Shown here in pieces: positions 8,092-15,744 of a stretch of 64,000 nucleotides of DNA. Made by a program: the position numbers and the translations under genes. Positions within the stretch are counted from its first letter, which is position 1; each line of letters opens with the position of its first letter. The notes under the pieces are model-generated. The model saw nothing but the letters and a program-made list of their open reading frames with translations. It was not told the origin of the DNA and did no database searches. The stretch comes from WHTI01 sp963756365 (GTDB taxonomy: Bacteria; Actinomycetota; CADDZG01; WHSQ01), in assembly GCA_963756365.1 (NCBI GenBank), contig CAVWNF010000003.1, positions 1,302,001 to 1,366,000 of the forward strand. Direction: 5' to 3'.

Positions 8092-8469
8092 TCAGCGGGT
8101 CATGCGTCGGAGCAGGATCGAATCCTCGGAACGGGCCTCGAAGTCCTCGAGGACGTACGCAAGGGCGGCCCTGACGATCTTCCCCCTATCGGCGGCGATC
8201 CCATGGCTGGCGCGCAACTGGAGGCGCGCCTTCTCGATCGCCATGAGGTCGTCTCCCGTGCAGTAGAACGTCACCTTTTCGTCGTGCTTGGGGCCCTTCT
8301 TGGGCTCCTGGGCTACCGGCTGGGCCGGTTGTGGAGCGGGCGTCTCCTTGGCGACTTGTAGACTTGGAGACTGGATCGGCTCTTCCTGAGGGGCCTCTTC
8401 GGCCCGCTCGGCGGTACTGGTCCTACGGAAGAGCTCGTCAGCTCCCGGCAGACTGGCGCGGCGAGACAC
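8092..8469 (-). CDS. Ribbon-helix-helix DNA-binding partner of ParA
   Basis: 125 aa. The C-terminal ~60 residues (KVTFYCTGDDLMAIEKARL, then ADRGKIVRAALAYVLEDFEA) have the beta strand-helix-turn-helix pattern of MetJ/CopG-type RHH proteins. The first ~65 residues are Pro/Glu/Ala-rich and probably disordered, beginning with an arginine-rich RRASLPGADELFRRT. In ParA/RHH plasmid systems a flexible basic N-terminus stimulates the ParA ATPase, so this segment may do the same here (inference). Translation starts at GTG 8469, with a near-ideal AAGGAGGTGAT site, and overlaps the parA end by 32 nt. It could act as centromere-binding protein and as autorepressor. No ParB-type partner is present. Confidence 0.78.
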   Translation of the reverse strand: MSRRASLPGADELFRRTSTAERAEEAPQEEPIQSPSLQVAKETPAPQPAQPVAQEPKKGPKHDEKVTFYCTGDDLMAIEKARLQLRASHGIAADRGKIVRAALAYVLEDFEARSEDSILLRRMTR

Positions 8470-9349
8470 GGCTCATCACCTCCTTGGCGAGATCGCGGTA
8501 GGCCTCTGCCCCTGTGGACGTGGGGGCATATGTGAGGATCGGCTCCCCCGCCACTGGCGCTTCGGCGAACCTGATTGTCTTGCGGATCACGGTACTGAAC
8601 AGCTTGTCCCCGAAGGCCGATTCGACCCTTTCGTGGACCTCTCGGGCGTGCAGGGTGCGGTTATCGAACATCGTGGCAAGGATCCCGTCGATCACGAGTT
8701 CCGGGTTGATGCGGTCCTGAACCCGCTCGATCGAGTCGAGCAAGAGCGCCATCCCCCGTAGGGCGTAGTACTCGCACTCCAGAGGGATGATCACGCCGTC
8801 AGCCGCCGCTAGGGCGTTGATCGTCAGCAGACCAAGCGAGGGCTGACAATCGATGAGGATGAAGTCGTATTTGTCCCGAAGTGGGCGCAGGATCCGGGCC
8901 AGTGCCTGCTCTCGAGCGACCTCGGTAACCAGCTGGATCTCGGCTGCCGAGAGGTCGATATTGGAGGGCATCAACTCGAGGTTCGGGATCTTGGTGGCCA
9001 GGATCGTGTCCTCAGGGTCGCATTCCCTGTCCAGAAGAGCGTTGTAGACCGATAGCTCGAGCTGAGCGGGTTCTATGCCCAGGCCCAAGGCGCAGCCCCC
9101 TTGGGGGTCGAAGTCCACCAGCAGGACCCGTTGCCCCAGCATCGCCAGGCCGGTGCCCAGGTTAAGGGTCGTGGTGGTCTTACCCACGCCCCCCTTCTGG
9201 TTGGCCAGGGCGATGACCCGGGCGTGATGTCCGCTTATCTGAGAGAGATCGGCCTTCGGGGGGGCGTCCTCGACGCCTGCCAGGGCCGCATCCAGCGCCT
9301 CGGCATCCTCGATCGGCAGGCTCGACGCCTCTTGCGTGCTTTGGTCCAT
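8438..9349 (-). CDS. parA: ParA family partition ATPase
   Basis: 303 aa. A deviant Walker A motif KGGVGKTTTTLNLG at about residues 52-65 carries the signature lysine of the ParA/MinD group; LLVDFDPQGG (Walker A') and FILIDCQPSLGLLTINAL (Walker B) follow. About 45 acidic residues precede the ATPase fold. The position next to scpA/scpB parallels mycobacterial Rv1708, an orphan ParA distinct from the oriC parA-parB pair. ATG at 9349 has GGGGAGG 6 nt upstream, and the operator ACTTGTCGACAAAT lies 30 nt before it. Co-transcribed with the RHH gene. A role in chromosome segregation or in positioning another cargo is inference. Confidence 0.9.
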   Translation of the reverse strand: MDQSTQEASSLPIEDAEALDAALAGVEDAPPKADLSQISGHHARVIALANQKGGVGKTTTTLNLGTGLAMLGQRVLLVDFDPQGGCALGLGIEPAQLELSVYNALLDRECDPEDTILATKIPNLELMPSNIDLSAAEIQLVTEVAREQALARILRPLRDKYDFILIDCQPSLGLLTINALAAADGVIIPLECEYYALRGMALLLDSIERVQDRINPELVIDGILATMFDNRTLHAREVHERVESAFGDKLFSTVIRKTIRFAEAPVAGEPILTYAPTSTGAEAYRDLAKEVMSRVSPRQSAGS

Positions 9350-9378
9350 TCGGCCTCCCCGGCGCTGCTGACATAGAA

Positions 9379-9392
9379 ACTTGTCGACAAAT
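9379..9392. promoter_or_regulatory. Operator-like palindrome ACTTGTCGACAAAT upstream of parA
   Basis: Identical over 14 bp to the site upstream of scpA (4624-4637), with the perfect core TTGTCGACAA at 9381-9390. It lies 30 nt before the parA ATG, where an autoregulatory operator would be expected. Partition operons are normally repressed by their own centromere-binding protein. Confidence 0.6.
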
Positions 9393-9489
9393 CTCCCTGG
9401 AGCCGGACACTACAGGAGCCTCATGGCGGAAACAAGACCTGACTTCCCTACAGACACCAGTGGTGCTGCGGATCGTGCCGTCCGGGCCT

Positions 9490-10665
9490 CTAGGTGAGGA
9501 GGAGTTCTGCGAACGAGGTCCCTCTGGTGGCAGTGGTGACCCCGAGCAGGTCGGTGACCGTAGCTCCGCAATCCGAGAACGTGCTCCTGGTCCCGAGATC
9601 GGTGCCCTCGGAGACGGCTTCCCCGGTCACCAGCAGGGGCACTCTCTCCCGGGAGTGGTCGGTCGAGGAAGTCGTCGGGTCGTTTCCGTGATCGGCCGTG
9701 ATGATGAGGATGTCATCGGGGCCCATGGCGCCGGTGATCTCCCCTAGGCGAGAATCGAATCGCTCGAGCGCCGCGGCATAGCCCTCGGGGTCGTTGCGAT
9801 GCCCGTAGGACTGGTCGAAATCCACGAGGTTCGCGAACACGAGACCTCTGGAGATGGCGCCGATCTCACCCACGATCCCGTCGATCCCGTCGTCGTTCGA
9901 CCGGGTCGGGCGCGATGACGTGATCCCCCGGCCCCCGAAGATGTCCGAGATCTTGCCGACCCCCCTGACCTCGAGGTCGTGGGCGACCAGCTCATCGAGG
10001 ATCGTGTCGCCATCGGGGAGACGGGAGTAGTCGTGGCGATCGGGGGTCCGGCGGAAGGCCCCTTCGGCCCCCTCGAAGGGCCGGGCGATCACCCTCCCGA
10101 CATCGTGGGGGCCCGTGAGGATGCCTCTGGCGACCTTGCACATCTCGTAAAGCCGCTCGAGGGGGATGACATCCACGTGGGCAGCGATCTGGAAGACGCT
10201 ATCGGCCGAGGTGTACACGATGGGCTCCCCGGTAGCGATGTGTTCCGAGCCCATGCGATCGATGATCTCGGTACCCGAGGCAACGACGTTACCGAGGGTC
10301 CCCGTTCCTATCGCCGCCTCGAACGGGTCCATCACTTCTGGGGGGAATCCGTCCGGATAGGTGGGCAGGGGCTCTTCCAGGTATATCCCCGTCATCTCCC
10401 AGTGGCCGGTGGTCGTGTCCTTGCCAGCAGATGTCTCGATCATCGACCCGAAGGCTCCTCGGGGTGCGTCTACCGCAGCTACCCCGTCGATCTCGGCGAG
10501 TCGTCCAAGGCCCAGAGCCTCCATGTTTGGGAGGGTGACCCCGCCGACCGCTCGGGCGAGATTCGGGATCGTCGCCGACCCCACGTCGCCGAAACTCTCC
10601 GCGTCAGGGGCTCCGCCGATGCCCGCCGAATCGAGCACGACGAGGATGACGGCACGTACCGGCAC
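9490..10665 (-). CDS. deoB: Phosphopentomutase
   Basis: 391 aa metalloenzyme of the alkaline phosphatase superfamily that interconverts ribose-1-phosphate and ribose-5-phosphate in nucleoside salvage. VILVVLDSAGIGGAPDA at the N-terminus carries the first metal aspartate, SAGKDTTTGHWEM contains the phosphorylated threonine, and ITADHGNDPTTSSTDHSRE near the C-terminus holds the D-H-G-N-D and D-H-S-R metal sites. The frame extends further upstream, but GTG at 10665, one base past the stop of the DksA-like gene, gives the family N-terminus. Confidence 0.94.
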   Translation of the reverse strand: MPVRAVILVVLDSAGIGGAPDAESFGDVGSATIPNLARAVGGVTLPNMEALGLGRLAEIDGVAAVDAPRGAFGSMIETSAGKDTTTGHWEMTGIYLEEPLPTYPDGFPPEVMDPFEAAIGTGTLGNVVASGTEIIDRMGSEHIATGEPIVYTSADSVFQIAAHVDVIPLERLYEMCKVARGILTGPHDVGRVIARPFEGAEGAFRRTPDRHDYSRLPDGDTILDELVAHDLEVRGVGKISDIFGGRGITSSRPTRSNDDGIDGIVGEIGAISRGLVFANLVDFDQSYGHRNDPEGYAAALERFDSRLGEITGAMGPDDILIITADHGNDPTTSSTDHSRERVPLLVTGEAVSEGTDLGTRSTFSDCGATVTDLLGVTTATRGTSFAELLLT

Positions 10666-10666
10666 G

Positions 10667-11011
10667 CTATGACGCCTCTTGATCCTCGATGCACAGACGG
10701 GCAGTAGGGCGGGCTTCGAGGCGGTCATCCTGGATGGGCTTCCCACACTTCTCGCACACGCCATAGGTCCCGGAGGCCATCCGCTCGAGCGCAGCCGTGA
10801 CCTCGCTGTGGGTCTCCTGGAGCCGCTCGACCATCCCGAGGGCCTCCGACCGCTCCGTCGTTGCCTGGGCAGAGTCGGCGAAGCCGTCGTTGCTGGATAC
10901 CTCGATGCCCTCTTCGCCCACGGTCGCTCCGTACTCCTCGAGCTGGTGCTCCACGGAGCGCTTCTCGTCCTCGAGAGTGGCCTTTATCTCCTTGAGTTTC
11001 TGGTCGTTCAT
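10667..11011 (-). CDS. TraR/DksA family zinc-finger protein
   Basis: 114 aa with the DksA/TraR layout: an N-terminal coiled coil (LKEIKATLEDEKRSVEHQLEEYG), a central acidic loop and a C-terminal zinc finger beginning GTYGVCEKCGKPI. The family knuckle is C-x2-C-x17-C-x2-C; here the last pair reads LCIEDQ, so the fourth cysteine is aspartate. Members bind the RNA polymerase secondary channel; actinobacterial ones are less well characterised. ATG at 11011 is preferred over 11023 because GGGGGAG precedes it at proper spacing. Located between xerD and deoB in the same direction. Confidence 0.82.
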   Translation of the reverse strand: MNDQKLKEIKATLEDEKRSVEHQLEEYGATVGEEGIEVSSNDGFADSAQATTERSEALGMVERLQETHSEVTAALERMASGTYGVCEKCGKPIQDDRLEARPTARLCIEDQEAS

Positions 11012-11026
11012 TGACTCCCCCATCGG

Positions 11027-12022
11027 TTAGCGCTTGGCACGCGGGTGGGACGACAGATACACCTCTTTCAGGCGTGTGTCGCTCACGAGCGTGTAAACCT
11101 GCGTCGTTGAAAGACTGGCGTGACCCAGAAGTTCCTGGACCACCCTGATATCCGCTCCCCCGTCCAACATATGCGTGGCGAAAGAATGGCGCAGGGTGTG
11201 CGGAGATACCTTTCCGCCCAGTCCGACGCTCTCAGAGTACCCCGTGAGGATCTTCCAGCACCCCTGCCGGGAGAGCCGGCCCCCGCGAGCGTTGAGGAAT
11301 AGCGCTCCCGCGGCGCTGCTCCCCTTCCCCCGCTTGAGAAGTTCCCCTCTGGTCCGGACCAGATACGCGTCGACCGCCCTTCTGGCGGCTCTGCCGATGG
11401 GCACCCGGCGGGACTTGCTACCTTTGCCGGACCTCACCAGGAGAGACCCTGCCTTGAGATCGAGATCGTCGACATCAAGCCCGATCAACTCTGAGATACG
11501 GACCCCCGATCCGTAGAGGACCTCCAGGATCGCCCTGTCTCGCCGTCCGAGCAGAGTGTCTTCGGGAGCATCCAGGAGGCTCTCGACGTCGGTGATCGAG
11601 ATCGCCTTGGGGAGCGACCTCGGCTTCCGTGGGGTGCCCACCGTTCTGGTCGGATCGGCCTCGAGCATCTCCTCCCGGACCAGGAATCGGTACAGGGCCC
11701 TGACCGCCACCAACATCCGGGCTACCGACGACGCCGCGAACGGCCGATCGAAGGGCTCGGTCCCATCCCTCAAGCTCTCGAGGTACCCGGTGACGTCCGC
11801 CCCCGTTACCTCGGCCGGATCGAGGTCTGCCGCTACGAGGTAGGTCCTCCATTGGTTGAGGTCGCGGCGATACGCCTGAAGGGTGTTGTCCGAGAGGCCC
11901 CGCTCGAGATGGCTGTGGGCGAGGAACTCCTCGACCCAGGCGTCTAGCGCGCCTGGGCCCTTGTTAGAGGACGTTGGAGAGTGCGACGGACTCGAGTCCG
12001 TGGGCTTGGGCGACGGGCTCAT
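11027..12022 (-). CDS. xerD: Tyrosine recombinase XerD
   Basis: 331 aa. An N-terminal SAM-like core-binding domain (LERGLSDNTLQAYRRDLNQW) precedes the catalytic domain with all active-site residues: R in YGSGVRISELIGL, K in RSGKGSKSRRVP, H-x2-R in SPHTLRHSFATHML, H in LGHASLSTTQVY and the nucleophilic tyrosine in the same segment. It resolves chromosome dimers at dif, with XerC. The ATG at 12022 gives a Ser/Pro-rich leader of ~25 residues and overlaps the ald 3' end by 59 nt; no better start is visible. xerD rather than xerC is by synteny with Rv1701. Confidence 0.9.
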   Translation of the reverse strand: MSPSPKPTDSSPSHSPTSSNKGPGALDAWVEEFLAHSHLERGLSDNTLQAYRRDLNQWRTYLVAADLDPAEVTGADVTGYLESLRDGTEPFDRPFAASSVARMLVAVRALYRFLVREEMLEADPTRTVGTPRKPRSLPKAISITDVESLLDAPEDTLLGRRDRAILEVLYGSGVRISELIGLDVDDLDLKAGSLLVRSGKGSKSRRVPIGRAARRAVDAYLVRTRGELLKRGKGSSAAGALFLNARGGRLSRQGCWKILTGYSESVGLGGKVSPHTLRHSFATHMLDGGADIRVVQELLGHASLSTTQVYTLVSDTRLKEVYLSSHPRAKR

Positions 12023-13076
12023 ATGTGATCTGACCCTTATGCACGTTCACTCCGAGGGCAAGTCCGGGATCGCTGTCCACCGCTCCCTTCACCCCCTTGT
12101 TCGCCACCGCCACCACGTACGGGAGCGTGGCATTGGTTAACCCATAGGTTGAGGTGTGGGGTACGGCTCCTGGCATGTTGCCCACGCAGTAGTGAACGAT
12201 CTCGCCCACCCGGTAAACGGGGTCCGAGTGGGTTGTCATCTTCGAGGTCTCGAAGCACCCGCCCTGGTCGATCGAGATATCAACGACCACCGAACCCGGT
12301 TGCATGCCTCGGATGACCTCCTCGGTCACTATCTTTGGGGCGAGGGCTCCCGGAACCAGAACGGCCCCGATCACGAGGTCTGCAGCAGTGACCGTTTCCT
12401 CGACCGATAGCCGGTTCGAGGCCAGGGTCTTGATCTTCCCTTGGTGGATCCGGTCGACCTCACGCAACTTGTTGATGTTCTTGTCGAGGATGATGACCTC
12501 GGCTTCCATCCCCTGGGCGATCCACGCTGCGTTCTGACCTGCCATGCCGGCGCCGATCACCACGACGCGCGCCGGACGTACTCCCGACACGCCCCCGAGA
12601 AGGACACCCTTCCCCCCGTTCTCGCGCTCGAGGTAGTGCGCCCCGCACTGGGGCGCCATACGGCCGGCGACCTCACTCATGGGGGCAAGGAGGGGCAATG
12701 AGCGATCTGGATCCTCGACGGTCTCGTACGCGATCCCGGTGGTTCCCGATTCCATGAGCGCCGTGGTCACGGGCAAGCTCGCTGCGAGGTGCAGATAGGT
12801 GAACAGGATGAGGTCCTCGCGGAGCCGATGGAACTCTTGAGGGATGGGCTCTTTGACCTTGAGCACCATCTCGGCCTCCTCGAAGACCGTGTCGGCGTCA
12901 GGAACGATCTTCGCCCCCGCACGTTCGAACTCGGCGTCGGTGATGCTTGAGCCAACGCCAGCGCCTTGCTCGATCAAGACCTGGTGGTCCCCAACCACGA
13001 GTTCGCGCACCCCCGCAGGGGTGATCGCAACCCTGTACTCGTTGTCCTTCAGTTCTTTGGGAACACCGACCCTCAT
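11964..13076 (-). CDS. ald: Alanine dehydrogenase
   Basis: 370 aa, the standard length. Reversible NAD-dependent deamination of L-alanine to pyruvate and ammonia. MRVGVPKELKDNEYRVAITP is the family N-terminus, with R15 and K-type substrate contacts; the Rossmann motif VIGAGMAGQNAAWIAQG is near residue 174, and VDISIDQGGCFETS near 269 is conserved with transhydrogenases. Followed closely by xerD; the divergent or upstream neighbour is pyrG in the same direction 21 nt away. Confidence 0.94.
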   Translation of the reverse strand: MRVGVPKELKDNEYRVAITPAGVRELVVGDHQVLIEQGAGVGSSITDAEFERAGAKIVPDADTVFEEAEMVLKVKEPIPQEFHRLREDLILFTYLHLAASLPVTTALMESGTTGIAYETVEDPDRSLPLLAPMSEVAGRMAPQCGAHYLERENGGKGVLLGGVSGVRPARVVVIGAGMAGQNAAWIAQGMEAEVIILDKNINKLREVDRIHQGKIKTLASNRLSVEETVTAADLVIGAVLVPGALAPKIVTEEVIRGMQPGSVVVDISIDQGGCFETSKMTTHSDPVYRVGEIVHYCVGNMPGAVPHTSTYGLTNATLPYVVAVANKGVKGAVDSDPGLALGVNVHKGQITYEPVAQAHGLESVALSNVL

Positions 13077-13097
13077 CGCTGAGACCCTATCCCGACG

Positions 13098-14750
13098 CTA
13101 TGAGTCCGAGCGAGCCGAGACCGAACTGTCCTCGGTCACGTCAACGACCTCACCGCGGTGCCCGATCGCGGCCCCGATGAAATCCCTGAACAGAGGCTGA
13201 GGCCTGTCGGGGCGGCTCTTGAACTCGGGGTGGAACTGGCCCGCCACGAACCATGGGTGATCCTTGATCTCGACGATCTCGACGAGGGTGCCGTCCGGCG
13301 ATTCACCGGAGCAGACGAGACCAGCGTCCTCGAGCTTCCGCCTGAACCTGGGGTTCACTTCGTAGCGATGGCGGTGCCGTTCGAAGATCAGTTCCGAGGA
13401 ATAGGCCTCTTCTGCCTTCGATCCAGGAGCGATCCGACAAGGGTAGGACCCGAGGCGCATGGTTCCACCGAGCTTGTCGAGGTCTTGCCCGGCAAGGATG
13501 TCCACGACCGGGTACTCGGCCTTCGCCTCGAACTCCGACGAGTTGGCACCCTCGAGACCTGCGACGTTCCTGGCGAACTCGATCACCGCACACTGGAGGC
13601 CCAAGCAGATACCGAGGAACGGGATCTTGTTCTCACGCGCGTAGCGGACGGCGCGGATCTTGCCCTCGATCCCTCGGACCCCGAACCCACCTGGCACGAG
13701 GATGCCGTCGAGATCCCCAAGGACGACATCCAGATCCGCCGTCTCGAGGTCATCGGACGCGATCCACACGATCTCGACATCGGCGTCGTGATGGAAACCC
13801 GCATGCCGCAAGCTCTCCACGACCGAGAGATAGGCGTCCGGCAGTTTCACGTACTTGCCGATCAAGCCGATCCGGCATGGCTTCGTGGCGTTCTCGATCT
13901 TGGCCACGAGCGCCCGCCAGTTGGCAAGATCGGGCTCGGGCACGTCCTCCATCCGGAGGTGATCGACCACGAAGTCATCGAGTCCCTCATCCCTGAGGAC
14001 CAGAGGGATCTCGTAGATGTTCGACGAGTCCACGGCCGAGATGATCGCGTCGGTTTTCACGTCACACAGCAGTGAGATCTTGCGCTTGAGATCCGAGCTG
14101 ATGGGGCGGTCCGACCGACAGACGATGACGTCGGGCTGGATCCCGATGCTTCTCAATTCACGGACCGAGTGCTGGGTCGGTTTCGTCTTGAGTTCCTCGG
14201 CGGGGGCCATGTAGGGGACGAGGGTCACGTGCAGGTAGCAGGTGTCGTCTCGGCCCAACTCGCCCTTCAGTTGACGGATCGCCTCGAGGAACGGAAGCGA
14301 CTCGATGTCACCGACGGTGCCCCCGATCTCGGTGATGAGGATGTCGGCACCAGAGTCCTCGGCGAGACTCAGGATGCGCTCTTTGATCGCGTTGGTGATG
14401 TGGGGGATGACCTGAACGGTGTCGCCGAGGTACTCGCCGCGACGCTCCTTCGAGATGACGTTCGAGTAGATGGCCCCGGTAGTGACGTTGGACGCCTTAC
14501 GCATGGACTCATCAACGAACCGCTCGTAATGCCCTAGATCCAGGTCGCACTCGGCACCGTCCTCGGTCACGAACACCTCGCCGTGCTGGAACGGATTCAT
14601 GGTCCCGGGGTCAACATTGATGTAGGGGTCGAGCTTCTGCATCATGACCCTGAGGCCGCGATGCTTGAGGATGCGTGCGAGAGAAGCGGCGGTGAGGCCC
14701 TTCCCGAGGCTCGAAACGACACCTCCGGTCACGAAAATGTGCTTCGCCAC
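13098..14750 (-). CDS. pyrG: CTP synthase
   Basis: 550 aa. ATP- and glutamine-dependent amination of UTP to CTP. FVTGGVVSSLGKGLTAASLA at the N-terminus is the synthetase P-loop; YINVDPGTMNPFQHGEVFV follows. The C-terminal class I glutamine amidotransferase has GICLGLQ with the nucleophilic cysteine and FHPEFKSRP with the His-Glu of the triad. A short acidic/serine tail ends the protein. No frame break is present. A 148-bp non-coding stretch upstream holds its promoter. Confidence 0.96.
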   Translation of the reverse strand: MAKHIFVTGGVVSSLGKGLTAASLARILKHRGLRVMMQKLDPYINVDPGTMNPFQHGEVFVTEDGAECDLDLGHYERFVDESMRKASNVTTGAIYSNVISKERRGEYLGDTVQVIPHITNAIKERILSLAEDSGADILITEIGGTVGDIESLPFLEAIRQLKGELGRDDTCYLHVTLVPYMAPAEELKTKPTQHSVRELRSIGIQPDVIVCRSDRPISSDLKRKISLLCDVKTDAIISAVDSSNIYEIPLVLRDEGLDDFVVDHLRMEDVPEPDLANWRALVAKIENATKPCRIGLIGKYVKLPDAYLSVVESLRHAGFHHDADVEIVWIASDDLETADLDVVLGDLDGILVPGGFGVRGIEGKIRAVRYARENKIPFLGICLGLQCAVIEFARNVAGLEGANSSEFEAKAEYPVVDILAGQDLDKLGGTMRLGSYPCRIAPGSKAEEAYSSELIFERHRHRYEVNPRFRRKLEDAGLVCSGESPDGTLVEIVEIKDHPWFVAGQFHPEFKSRPDRPQPLFRDFIGAAIGHRGEVVDVTEDSSVSARSDS

Positions 14751-14898
14751 CAGGCCTCCATTTCTCCGCCATGCTCCGAGCGGATAGTTCGGTCACGGAC
14801 ACGTCCGACCGAAAGAACGGCCACACCCGGACACGGCTTCGCCCGGGGGGACTTTCTCAAGCGGTCATCACAAATTAGCACGCGCGCCTGCGCGCGCG

Positions 14899-15744
14899 TC
14901 ATGATTTCCGACCGATCCGATCCAACTTCTTCAGGATCTGGTTCGACCCGATAACCTCCGAGAACGAAACCTTCTCGGACAGGGCGTTAAGCAGCAGGAG
15001 GACCCCGATGGCCACCAGCCGCCCGGGCTCGTCCAGCGATACGGCCAGCCCCACCCCGAGGGCCGCCCCCGATGGATTGGCGCCCATGTCGCCAAGCATC
15101 GCTCGCTCTCCCAGATCCCACGGCAGCAGTCTCAGTACGCTCCCGAGCACTCCCGAAGCGGCGATCTTCCACCTGGCCTCGCCCCATAGGAACAACGGCG
15201 CGGCGATCAACAGCCACACCTTCGCGGCCCGACCCGGTGCCCGGTCGAACAGGTTCATCAGGTTCGCGGACAGTGCGACCAACAGGGTCACCTGAGCGAC
15301 CGTCCACGGATCGGTCGAGAGGGCTACGCCCGCGATCAGTCCTGCGATGCCGCCCGCGAGGATCTTCACGAGTCCACCGGTAAGGCGGCCGCCCTTCATG
15401 GCTCCCAGGTGGCCGGAGAAACCACGCGGACGCTCATCGCCCCTCAGGTCATCCCAGCGGCCTGCCGCCGCCATGATCGCGATCACGGCCCCGAGGGCAA
15501 GCGGGATCCTCAGGCCCCCAGCAACCTCCCACCCGCCTAGAACGGTTCCGATCGTGATCGCTATCACCAGGAGGGCCCCGGCTACCAGAGGCTCTCCGAG
15601 GACCGCGGGCACACTCTCGCCGGAGACGTTGACACGTACGAGGGCTGCGGGCGCCCTAGAGACGCGGCGGCACGCGATCCTGTGCGCCAGTCCGCCAGAG
15701 ATCACGACCCCTCCCAAGACGGCGAGAGCGACCTCTCCGGTCAT
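14899..15744 (-). CDS. MraY/WecA-like polyprenyl-phosphate glycosyl-1-phosphate transferase, divergent
   Basis: 281 aa with about eight hydrophobic segments. GRWDDLRGDERPRGFSGHLG resembles the cytoplasmic Asp-Asp loop of MraY/WecA (Mg2+ site), and GDMGANPSGAALGVGLAV resembles the GDxGS loop. The usual NxxNxxDGxDGL motif is replaced by NLMNLFDRAPGRAAKVWLL, so the catalytic aspartate position survives but the surrounding motif is different. ATG at 15744 overlaps the upstream stop as ATGA; the frame's longer N-terminus is not real. Neighbours (MurJ, glycosyltransferase, SteA/SteB) point to cell-envelope polymer synthesis. The lipid-linked product cannot be named. Confidence 0.72.
   Translation of the reverse strand: MTGEVALAVLGGVVISGGLAHRIACRRVSRAPAALVRVNVSGESVPAVLGEPLVAGALLVIAITIGTVLGGWEVAGGLRIPLALGAVIAIMAAAGRWDDLRGDERPRGFSGHLGAMKGGRLTGGLVKILAGGIAGLIAGVALSTDPWTVAQVTLLVALSANLMNLFDRAPGRAAKVWLLIAAPLFLWGEARWKIAASGVLGSVLRLLPWDLGERAMLGDMGANPSGAALGVGLAVSLDEPGRLVAIGVLLLLNALSEKVSFSEVIGSNQILKKLDRIGRKS

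Noticed and set aside
6457..9392. Integrated plasmid or prophage because of the ParA/RHH pair
   Set aside because: No integrase, replication or phage genes and no att repeats; flanking order (scpAB, trpS, deoB, xerD) is chromosomal and matches other actinobacteria.
10667..12022. xerD with a cognate integron or ICE
   Set aside because: Protein and synteny match housekeeping XerD; no attachment repeats or cargo genes are adjacent.
14878..14901. GC-rich CGCGCGC inverted repeat upstream of pyrG as a terminator
   Set aside because: The repeat is short and alternating, with no U-tract; it may be only a low-complexity stretch.
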